Program-made: the position numbers and the translations under genes
Shown: piece after piece, positions 49,541 through 56,815 of the stretch
Layout of the letters: every line of letters starts with the position of its first letter
How positions within the stretch are numbered: position 1 is the first letter of the stretch
Notes under the pieces: model-generated
The model's database searches: none
Seen by the model: the letters and a program-made list of their open reading frames with translations, nothing else
Told to the model about the DNA's origin: nothing
DNA from: an uncultured Bacteroidales bacterium
Lineage (GTDB): Bacteria; Bacteroidota; Bacteroidia; Bacteroidales; Bacteroidaceae
Assembly (NCBI GenBank): GCA_902763865.1
Contig: CACWTR010000023.1
Location: forward strand, 1 to 59,215
Direction: 5' to 3'
DNA: 59,215 nucleotides

Positions 49541-49668
49541 GGATTTAATGGATTAGGGATTAGGAGGATTAGAGATTAGGGATTAGAGATTAGAGATTAG
49601 AGATTAGGGATTAGGAGGATTAGAGATTAGGGATTAAAGGATTAGAAATTAGAAATTAAGGACTAAAG
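49541..49668. repeat. GGATTAG/AGATTAG heptamer array
   Basis: About 16 heptamer units, with occasional AGGATTAG or AAATTAG variants, fill the whole sufB-rhaB spacer. I see no canonical promoter or terminator in it. Confidence 0.88.
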
Positions 49669-49671
49669 ATA

Positions 49672-51144
49672 ATGACAACGAGTAATTTCTTTGCGGTTGA
49701 CTTGGGAGCCACAAGCGGTCGGACCATTCTTGGCTCCATCTGCGACGGGACACTCACTCAGCGGGAACTGACACGCTTCCCCAATCACATCATCCGGACA
49801 GGCGGGCATTTCTTCTGGGATATCTACGCCCTCTACCATGAAATTATACGTGGGCTGAAGCTTGTGGCCGAGGAAGGCATCAAGCTGACCAGCATCGGCA
49901 TCGACACTTGGGGCGTTGATTTCGTCTGCATAGGCAAGGACGGCGGACTGCTGCGCAACCCATACTCCTACCGCGACCCGCACACCCAGGGAGCAATGGA
50001 AGAGTACTTCAAGCTCATACCCAAAGAACGCGTCTATGAGAAGACGGGCATCCAGTTCATGAACTTCAACTCGCTGTTTCAGCTCTCCGCCATGCACAGC
50101 CACGGCGACTCTGCCCTGGAAGCAGCCTGCAAGATACTCTTCATCCCCGATGCACTGACCTATATGCTCACAGGCGAAGCCGTCTGCGAATACACCATCC
50201 TGAGCACCAGCCAGACGCTCGACCCGCGCACCAGGCGCATCGACCCCGAACTCATCGGCGCCATCGGCCTGAAGGAAGAGCAGTTCGGACGCTACGTGAA
50301 CCCGGGCGACACCGTAGGCACGCTCTCGACCGAAGTGCAGCAGCAGACGAGACTCGGCCCCGTGCCCGTAGTGGCAGTAGCAGGCCACGACACCGCCTCC
50401 GCCGTAGCTGCCGTACCGGCTCAGGACGAACACTTCGCCTACCTCAGCTGCGGCACGTGGAGCCTCCTGGGCATCGAGACACGAGAAGCCATCATCAACG
50501 GGAAGAGCTTCAGCTACAACTTCACCAACGAAGGCGGCATAGAGGGAACAACACGCTTCCTGAAGAACATCTGCGGCATGTGGCTGCTGGAACGTTGCCG
50601 ACAGGAATGGACCGATGCCCCCGCCGACGTGAACACCGTCAACCGCGAGGCAATGGAAGCCGAACCCTTCCGCTCCTTCATCAATCCCGATGACCCGCGA
50701 TTCGCCAACCCGACAAGCATGGTGCAGGCCATTCAAGGCTATTGCCGGGAGACCGGACAACCCGTCCCCGAGGACTACCGGCAGATGGCACGCTGCATCT
50801 TCGAGAGCCTCGCCCTCCGCTACAGGCAAGTGACCGGATACCTCCGCGAGCTGGCACCTTTCCCCATCGAAAGGCTCCACGTCATCGGCGGAGGCTCACT
50901 CAATCCCTACCTCATGCAGATGACGGCAAGCAGCCTGCAGATGCCCGTACTGACAGGACCGGTGGAGGGAACAGCCATCGGCAACATCATGCTGCAAGCA
51001 AAGGCTGCCGGACTCGTGAGCGACATTTTCCAGATGCGAAACATCATCGCACAGAGCATCGAGATGAAAACCTACCTGCCCCAAGACGCAACCGAATGGA
51101 ACCAAGCATACAAAAGATACACTGACACAACTACAACCACCTAA
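49672..51144 (+). CDS. rhaB: rhamnulokinase
   Basis: 490 aa, FGGY kinase fold. N-terminal ATP site FFAVDLGATSGRTILGSICD, SIGIDTWGVDFVCIGKDGGL, GHDTASAVAAVPAQDEHFAY and C-terminal VIGGGSLNPYLMQMTASSLQ. It phosphorylates L-rhamnulose at O1. First of rhaB-rhaA-rhaD in the same orientation. There is no transporter or regulator gene alongside. It lacks a visible promoter of its own, so transcription might come from the sufB promoter (inference). Confidence 0.93.
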   Translation: MTTSNFFAVDLGATSGRTILGSICDGTLTQRELTRFPNHIIRTGGHFFWDIYALYHEIIRGLKLVAEEGIKLTSIGIDTWGVDFVCIGKDGGLLRNPYSYRDPHTQGAMEEYFKLIPKERVYEKTGIQFMNFNSLFQLSAMHSHGDSALEAACKILFIPDALTYMLTGEAVCEYTILSTSQTLDPRTRRIDPELIGAIGLKEEQFGRYVNPGDTVGTLSTEVQQQTRLGPVPVVAVAGHDTASAVAAVPAQDEHFAYLSCGTWSLLGIETREAIINGKSFSYNFTNEGGIEGTTRFLKNICGMWLLERCRQEWTDAPADVNTVNREAMEAEPFRSFINPDDPRFANPTSMVQAIQGYCRETGQPVPEDYRQMARCIFESLALRYRQVTGYLRELAPFPIERLHVIGGGSLNPYLMQMTASSLQMPVLTGPVEGTAIGNIMLQAKAAGLVSDIFQMRNIIAQSIEMKTYLPQDATEWNQAYKRYTDTTTTT

Positions 51145-51151
51145 AACCTTC

Positions 51152-52414
51152 ATGACAATGAAAACCGAGAACATCGAAAAAGCCTACAGACTGGCACAGG
51201 AACGTTATGCCGAGTTCGGCATCGACACCGAGAAAGTATTGAAGCAACTACAGGACTTCCACCTCAGCATGCACTGCTGGCAGGCCGACGACGTAGTCGG
51301 CTTCGAAGTACAGGCCGGCGCACTCTCAGGCGGCATACAGAGCACGGGCAACTACCCCGGCAAGGCTCGCAACATCGACGAGCTGCGCTCCGACATCCTC
51401 AAGGCCAAAAGCCTCATCCCCGGCAACCACCGACTTAACCTGCACGAGATATACGGCGACTTCAAGGGAAAAGTCGTGGATCGCGACGAAGTGACAGCCG
51501 AGTACTTTCAAAGCTGGATTGAATGGGGCAAGGAAAACGACACGAAGCTCGACTTCAACAGCACATCCTTCTCTCACCCCAAGAGCGGCAACCTCACGCT
51601 CGCCAATCCCGACAAGAGCATCCGCGACTTCTGGATTGAACACACGAAGCGATGCCGCGACATTGCCAACGTCATGGGCCAGGCACAAGGCGATCCCTGC
51701 ATCATGAACCTCTGGGTGCACGACGGATGCAAGGACCAGAGCGTGAACCACTACCTCTACAGGCAACTGCTCCGCGAAAGCCTCGACGAGATATTCTCCA
51801 AGCCCCAGCCCATGATGAAGGACTGCATCGAAGGCAAAGTCTTCGGCATCGGGCTGGAAAGCTTCACCGTAGGCAGCCACGACTTCTACACCGCCTACGC
51901 AGCCAAGAACAATAAAATCCTCACCATCGACACCGGCCACTACCATCCCACCGAAAGTCCTGCCGACAAGGTCAGCGCTGTCCTGCAGTTCGTTCCCGAG
52001 CTGATGCTGCACGTGAGCCGCCCCATCCGTTGGGACAGCGACCACGTCACTCTCATGGACGACCCCACGTTGGAACTCTTCCAGGAAATCGTGCGGGCCA
52101 AGGCAATGGACCGTGTCCACTACGGACTCGACTACTTCGACGGCAGCATCAACCGCGTCGGAGCATACGTCACCGGCTCACGTGCCGCACAGAAGTGCAT
52201 GACACGCGCCCTGCTGGAACCCACGGCACAAATCGCAGAGTACGAACTCGAGGGCAAGGGCTTCCAGAGCCTCGCACTGCTCGAAGAGGCAAAGGCACTG
52301 CCCTGGAATGCCGTCTATGACGAGTTCTGCCTGCGCAGCAACGTACCCGTCGGGAATGCCTTCATCGCCGAGGTGGAGAAGTATGAAGCAGAAGTAACAA
52401 GTAAAAGGAACTAA
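51152..52414 (+). CDS. rhaA: L-rhamnose isomerase
   Basis: 420 aa (ATG 51152; a second ATG at 51158 gives MKTENIEKAYRLAQERYAEF and may be the true start). TIM-barrel enzyme with NLWVHDGCKDQSVNHYLYRQ, LTIDTGHYHPTESPADKVSA and IRWDSDHVTLMDDPTLELFQ, which carry the metal-binding His, Asp and Glu residues. It converts L-rhamnose to L-rhamnulose. It follows rhaB by 7 bp and touches rhaD with no gap. Confidence 0.95.
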   Translation: MTMKTENIEKAYRLAQERYAEFGIDTEKVLKQLQDFHLSMHCWQADDVVGFEVQAGALSGGIQSTGNYPGKARNIDELRSDILKAKSLIPGNHRLNLHEIYGDFKGKVVDRDEVTAEYFQSWIEWGKENDTKLDFNSTSFSHPKSGNLTLANPDKSIRDFWIEHTKRCRDIANVMGQAQGDPCIMNLWVHDGCKDQSVNHYLYRQLLRESLDEIFSKPQPMMKDCIEGKVFGIGLESFTVGSHDFYTAYAAKNNKILTIDTGHYHPTESPADKVSAVLQFVPELMLHVSRPIRWDSDHVTLMDDPTLELFQEIVRAKAMDRVHYGLDYFDGSINRVGAYVTGSRAAQKCMTRALLEPTAQIAEYELEGKGFQSLALLEEAKALPWNAVYDEFCLRSNVPVGNAFIAEVEKYEAEVTSKRN

Positions 52415-53236
52415 ATGAACAGCATACTCGATACCCGCCCTGCCCTGCGTGCCGTCATCGACGAAGTGGCCGAAGTGACCGGCTACCTCTGGCAGAAGGG
52501 ATGGGCAGAGCGCAACGGCGGCAACATCACCGTGAACATCACGGAGCACGCCGACGAGGAGATGGCCTCGCTGCCTGCCATCGCTCCCGTCGGGCAGATA
52601 GGCAAGCGGCTCCCCTTCCTGCAAGGCAAATACTTCTATGTAAAGGGAACGGGCAAGCGCATGCGCGACCTTGCCCGCCAGCCTATGCAGAACGGAGCCG
52701 TCATCCGCATCTGCCCCGACTGCGCTTCCTACGAAATCATTGCCGACGAACCGGTACTGCCCACCAGCGAACTGCCCAGCCACCTGGCCCTGCAAAACTA
52801 CCTTCTCCAGACGGGCAGCAGCTACAAGGCCACACTCCACACGCATCCCATCGAGCTGGTTGCCATGAGCCACAACGAGCGCTTCCTGCGCCCCGGCGAG
52901 ATGACCCGCGTGCTCTGGTCCATGATACCCGAGACGCTGGCCTTCGCCCCCTTGGGCATCGGCATCGTCCCCTACACCCTGCCCGGCAGCGTAAAGCTGG
53001 CGGATGCCACACTGGAACAAATCAAGGAACACGACGTAGTGCTCTGGGAGAAGCACGGCACGGTGGCCGTGGGAAAGGACATCATGGATGCCTTCGACCA
53101 GACCGACGTGCTCTGCAAGGCAGCAAACATCTATATGTGTGCCCGCTCGATGGGCTTCGAACCCGACGGCATGACCCCGGAGGCCATGCGCGAAGTGCAG
53201 CAAGTCTTCAAGCTGCCTACAAAGAGACCTTGTTAA
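52415..53236 (+). CDS. rhaD: rhamnulose-1-phosphate aldolase
   Basis: 273 aa. Class II aldolase with zinc-binding His in ATLHTHPIELVAMSHNERFL and the third His in LWEKHGTVAVGKDIMDAFDQ. The N-terminus GWAERNGGNITVNITEHADE is typical of RhaD. It splits rhamnulose-1-phosphate into DHAP and lactaldehyde. It starts immediately after the rhaA stop, and sufC begins 12 bp after its own stop, so sugar catabolism and Fe-S assembly genes appear in one transcript. Confidence 0.95.
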   Translation: MNSILDTRPALRAVIDEVAEVTGYLWQKGWAERNGGNITVNITEHADEEMASLPAIAPVGQIGKRLPFLQGKYFYVKGTGKRMRDLARQPMQNGAVIRICPDCASYEIIADEPVLPTSELPSHLALQNYLLQTGSSYKATLHTHPIELVAMSHNERFLRPGEMTRVLWSMIPETLAFAPLGIGIVPYTLPGSVKLADATLEQIKEHDVVLWEKHGTVAVGKDIMDAFDQTDVLCKAANIYMCARSMGFEPDGMTPEAMREVQQVFKLPTKRPC

Positions 53237-53248
53237 TACAGAACATAC

Positions 53249-54001
53249 ATGCTAAAGATAGAAAACCTGCATGCCAGCATCAATGGCAAAGAGATACTGA
53301 AAGGCGTGAACCTGACGGTGCGCGACGGCGAGGTGCATGCCATCATGGGCCTCAACGGAGCGGGCAAGAGTACCCTCTCCAACGTCATCGTCGGACATCC
53401 TTCCTATGAGGTCACAGAGGGCAGTATCACCTGGGACGGAAAGGACCTGCTGGCCCTCAAGCCTGAGGAGCGAGCCCACGAAGGCATCTTCCTGAGCTTT
53501 CAGCAACCGGTGGAGATACCGGGCGTGTCGATGGTCAACTTCATGCGAGCCGCCCTGGGCGCCAAGCGCAAGTATCAGGGACTCGAGCCCTTGCCTGCCC
53601 CCGACTTCCTGAAACTCATGCGGGAGAAACGCGCCGTAGTGGAGCTGGACAGCAAGCTGACGAGCCGGAGCGTGAACGAAGGCTTCTCGGGCGGAGAGAA
53701 GAAGCGGGGCGAGATATTCCAGATGGCAATGCTCGAGCCGAAGCTTGCCATCCTGGACGAGACGGACAGCGGACTCGACGTGGATGCCCTGCGCACCGTG
53801 GCCGAGGGCTTCAACAAGCTGCGCCGCCCCGAGACGAGTGCCATCGTCATTACCCACTACCAGCGCTTGCTCGACTATCTGAAGCCCGACGTCGTGCACG
53901 TCCTCATCGACGGTCGCATCGTCAAGACGGCTGGCCCCGAGCTGGCCGCTGAGATTGAGAGCCACGGGTTTGACTGGATAATAAAAGGGCTGTCGTTATA
54001 A
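53249..54001 (+). CDS. sufC: SufC ATPase
   Basis: 250 aa ABC ATPase. Walker A GLNGAGKST, signature FSGGEKKRGEIFQMAMLEPK, Walker B LAILDETDSGLD, and H-loop IVITHYQRLLDYLKPDVVHV. It powers the SufBCD scaffold. It should follow sufB; here rhaD precedes it by 12 bp. The end overlaps a tandem 16-bp element (GTTATAACGTCATAAC, GTTATACCGTCATAAC) that runs to sufD. Confidence 0.97.
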   Translation: MLKIENLHASINGKEILKGVNLTVRDGEVHAIMGLNGAGKSTLSNVIVGHPSYEVTEGSITWDGKDLLALKPEERAHEGIFLSFQQPVEIPGVSMVNFMRAALGAKRKYQGLEPLPAPDFLKLMREKRAVVELDSKLTSRSVNEGFSGGEKKRGEIFQMAMLEPKLAILDETDSGLDVDALRTVAEGFNKLRRPETSAIVITHYQRLLDYLKPDVVHVLIDGRIVKTAGPELAAEIESHGFDWIIKGLSL

Positions 54002-54026
54002 CGTCATAACGTTATACCGTCATAAC
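53995..54026. repeat. tandem 16-bp near-palindromes at the sufC stop
   Basis: GTTATAACGTCATAAC followed directly by GTTATACCGTCATAAC. The first contains the sufC TAA. Confidence 0.7.
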
Positions 54027-54033
54027 AGAAGCA

Positions 54034-55269
54034 ATGGAAGCAACGAAGCAATACATAGATTTCTTTGGCGAGGTGCGCGACGTGCTTGCCGCCCGCAGTT
54101 GCAGCGAGATGAATGCCCGGCGCGAGGATGCCCTAAAGGTGTTTGCCGAGCAGGGGTTCCCTTCGCGCAAGGTTGAGCGCTACCGCTATGCGAATGTCGA
54201 GGCCGACTTCTCGCCCAACTACGGCATACAGCTCTCGCCGCTCGGACAGAAGCTGCCGCCCTACTGCTTCCGCCTGTCGGAGGCCGACCCTCGCGTGCGC
54301 GTATTATATAATAATGTAGCAGATGAGGCGGACAGCATCGTGGCCCTGAACACGATGCTTGCAGTCGATACGCTTGTAGTCCACGTGCCGCGGGGAACAA
54401 AGGTGGAGCACCCCATACAGGTGGGCAACGTCCTGGCGGGCAGTCAGGACACGATGGTCAGCCGCCGTCTGCTCATCGTCATGGAAGAGCTCTCCGAGGC
54501 CGACATCATCATCACCGACCGTGCTGCCTCGCAGAACCGCTTCCTGACGAATCAGGTCGTGGAGGTCGTCATGGGCGACGGCTCGCACCTCAACCTCTAC
54601 GACATCGAAGAGACACACCTGCTCTGCACGCGCTATGGCAGCACCTTCGTGCGTCAGGGCCGCAACAGCAGCCTGCACCATACAGCCCTGACGCTCTTCA
54701 ACGGCCACACGCGGAACCGCCTCGACGTCCTGCTGCAGGGCGAGGGCAGCGAAGTGACCCTGGGCGGCTGCGTCATTGCTGACAAGATGCAGCACGTCGA
54801 TAACAACACCCTCATCGACCATCAGGCACCCGGCTGCACGTCCAGCGAGCTCTACAAGTACGTCCTCGACGACAACGCCGTCGGTGCCTTTGCCGGCAGG
54901 GTGCTGGTGCGCGAAGGGGCGCAGAAGACCAGCAGCCAGGAGACGAATGCCAACCTCCTGGCTACCCGCACGGCCCGCATCTACACGCAGCCGATGCTCG
55001 AGATATATGCCGACGACGTGCGGTGCAGCCACGGCAGCACTGTCGGCCAGATGGACGAGGCCGCCCTCTTCTATATGCGGCAGCGAGGCATCAGCGAAGC
55101 GGAGGCACGCCTGCTGCTCAAGGCCGCATTCATCACCGAAGTCATTGAAACCATTCCCCTCCACTCGCTGCGCGACCGCCTGCACGTGCTGGTCGATAAG
55201 CGACTGAGAGGCGAACTGAGCAAGTGCGAAGGGTGCAAACTCTGTGGACCCCCTCTAACTCCCCCGTAA
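54034..55269 (+). CDS. sufD: Fe-S cluster assembly protein SufD
   Basis: 411 aa. SufB/D family core: TLVVHVPRGTKVEHPIQVGN, VVEVVMGDGSHLNLYDIEET, EGSEVTLGGCVIADKMQHVD, then CSHGSTVGQMDEAALFYMRQ. It forms the SufBCD complex with SufB and SufC. The last residues, GPPLTPP and the stop codon, come from the left arm of a REP-like palindrome (55247-55277) instead of native sequence; the native end is probably near GCKLC. Confidence 0.95.
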   Translation: MEATKQYIDFFGEVRDVLAARSCSEMNARREDALKVFAEQGFPSRKVERYRYANVEADFSPNYGIQLSPLGQKLPPYCFRLSEADPRVRVLYNNVADEADSIVALNTMLAVDTLVVHVPRGTKVEHPIQVGNVLAGSQDTMVSRRLLIVMEELSEADIIITDRAASQNRFLTNQVVEVVMGDGSHLNLYDIEETHLLCTRYGSTFVRQGRNSSLHHTALTLFNGHTRNRLDVLLQGEGSEVTLGGCVIADKMQHVDNNTLIDHQAPGCTSSELYKYVLDDNAVGAFAGRVLVREGAQKTSSQETNANLLATRTARIYTQPMLEIYADDVRCSHGSTVGQMDEAALFYMRQRGISEAEARLLLKAAFITEVIETIPLHSLRDRLHVLVDKRLRGELSKCEGCKLCGPPLTPP

Positions 55270-55277
55270 AGGGGGAG
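55247..55277. repeat. REP-like left arm ending sufD
   Basis: GACCCCCTCTAACTCCCCCG then TAAAGGGGGAG. The TAA is the sufD stop. Its inverted partner is at 55336-55369 inside the sufS start. Confidence 0.85.
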
Positions 55278-55295
55278 AAAAGATAGTAATTGCAG

Positions 55296-56639
55296 ATGGA
55301 TAAGATAAAATATAATCAATCGAAAAAGGAAACTTCTCCCCTCCCTTTAAGGGAGGGTTGGGGAGGGTCCTTCCCTATCCTGGAGAAGGTCATCTACGGC
55401 AAGTACCCGCTGGTCTATCTCGACAACGCCGCCACGACGCAGAAGCCGCGCTGCGTGGTCGAAGCCATGACGGACGAGTACTACAACGTCAACGCCAACG
55501 TGCACCGCGGCGTACACTTCCTCTCGCAGCAGGCCACGGAGCTGCACGAGCAGTCGCGCGAGACGGTGAGGCGCTTCCTCGGTGCCCGCTCGACGAGAGA
55601 GATTGTCTTCACCCGCGGCACCACGGAGAGCATCAACCTCGTGGCATCGTGCTTCGGACAAGCCTTCATGAAGGAGGGCGACGAGGTCATCATCTCCGAG
55701 ATGGAGCACCACAGCAACATCGTCTCCTGGCAGCTCGTACAGGCGCGGCAGGGCATCCGTCTGCGCGTCGTGCCCATCACCGACGACGGCCTTCTCCGCA
55801 TGGACGAGTACGAGAAGCTCTTCAACGAGCGCACGCGCCTCGTCAGCCTGACGCACGTCAGCAACGTCCTGGGCACGGTCAATCCCGTGCGCGACATCGT
55901 CCGCATCGCCCACGACCACGGCGTGCCCGTCCTCATCGACGGCGCACAGAGCACCCCCCACATGCCTGTCAACGTGCAGGAGCTGGACTGCGACTTCTTC
56001 GCTTTCAGCGGCCATAAGATATACGGCCCTACCGGTATCGGCGTACTCTACGGCAAGGAGGAGTGGCTTGACCGCCTTCCGCCCTACATGGGAGGCGGCG
56101 AGATGATTAAGACGGTCAGCTTCGAGCACACCACCTTCAATGACCTGCCCTACAAGTTCGAGGCCGGCACACCCGACTACGTAGCCTCCACCGGCCTGGC
56201 CCGCGCCCTCGACTACGTCACCTCCATAGGCCTCGAAGCCATCGAAGCCCACGAGCGCGACCTGACAGCCTACGCCCTCCGGCGCATGAACGAGATTGAA
56301 GGCATGCACATCTTCGGCCCCACCGACCCCGTTCAGCACGACGCCGTCATCAGCTTCCTGGTGGAGACCCCCTCTAACTCCCCCGTAAAGGGGGAGGACA
56401 AAGGCCCCCTTCCTTTACGGGAAGGTCGGGGAGGGTCTTCCTTCATCCACCATCTCGACATGGGCACCCTGCTTGACCGCCTCGGCATAGCCATCCGCAC
56501 CGGCCACCACTGCGCCGAGCCCCTCATGCACCGCCTCGGCATCGAAGGCACCTGCCGTGCCAGCTTCGCCCTCTACAACACGCGGGACGACGTCGATGCC
56601 CTCGTCGCAGGCATCCGACGCGTCAGCCAGATGTTCTGA
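55296..56639 (+). CDS. sufS: cysteine desulfurase SufS
   Basis: 447 aa from ATG 55296. PLP-binding Lys in FFAFSGHKIYGPTGIGVLYG and the active Cys in IRTGHHCAEPLMHRLGIEGT. It takes sulfur from cysteine for Fe-S assembly. Two REP-like insertions interrupt it in frame. One is at the N-terminus (SPLPLREGWGG before SFPILEKVIYGK). The other, 72 bp or 24 codons, lies between AVISFLVE and FIHHLDMGTLLDR (TPSNSPVKGEDKG, then PLPLREGRGGSS). Both use the same frame of the element as in feoB. The insertion lengthens a surface loop, leaving the core intact. Last gene of the suf run. Confidence 0.95.
   Translation: MDKIKYNQSKKETSPLPLREGWGGSFPILEKVIYGKYPLVYLDNAATTQKPRCVVEAMTDEYYNVNANVHRGVHFLSQQATELHEQSRETVRRFLGARSTREIVFTRGTTESINLVASCFGQAFMKEGDEVIISEMEHHSNIVSWQLVQARQGIRLRVVPITDDGLLRMDEYEKLFNERTRLVSLTHVSNVLGTVNPVRDIVRIAHDHGVPVLIDGAQSTPHMPVNVQELDCDFFAFSGHKIYGPTGIGVLYGKEEWLDRLPPYMGGGEMIKTVSFEHTTFNDLPYKFEAGTPDYVASTGLARALDYVTSIGLEAIEAHERDLTAYALRRMNEIEGMHIFGPTDPVQHDAVISFLVETPSNSPVKGEDKGPLPLREGRGGSSFIHHLDMGTLLDRLGIAIRTGHHCAEPLMHRLGIEGTCRASFALYNTRDDVDALVAGIRRVSQMF
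55336..55369. repeat. REP-like right arm in the sufS N-terminus
   Basis: CTCCCCTCCCTTTAAGGGAG then GGTTGGGGAGGGTC, translated PLPLREGWGG. Confidence 0.85.
56366..56437. repeat. complete REP-like paired palindrome in sufS
   Basis: Left arm GACCCCCTCTAACTCCCCCG with TAAAGGGGGAG, eight bases, then right arm CCCCTTCCTTTACGGGAAGG with TCGGGGAGGGTC. Total 72 bp, a multiple of three, no stop in the used frame. Confidence 0.9.
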
Positions 56640-56700
56640 TCCACCGGTCCCTTCAGCCACAAAGTTCCACGGATTACCGTTCTTCGTGCGGCGCACAGCG

Positions 56701-56766
56701 TTGCACGTACATGTAGATGCAATTGCACGTACATGTATGTGCAATTGCATCTACATGTACGTGCAA
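56701..56766. repeat. three tandem 22-bp palindromic units, locus 5
   Basis: Units 56701-56722, 56723-56744 and 56745-56766, all TTGCAYSTACATGTANRTGCAA-like. The whole 66 bp is also one near-perfect palindrome with two mismatch pairs. Located between the convergent sufS and AraC-type genes. Confidence 0.93.
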
Positions 56767-56815
56767 CAAACACAACGTGGAGTATTGAATGAAGTGTCCT
56801 TTTGCGGAGGGGTTT

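Noticed and set aside
48091-56639. rhaBAD island as a mobile element
   Set aside because: No integrase, transposase, att-like direct repeats or base-composition shift is visible at either edge, so only the unusual order is reported.
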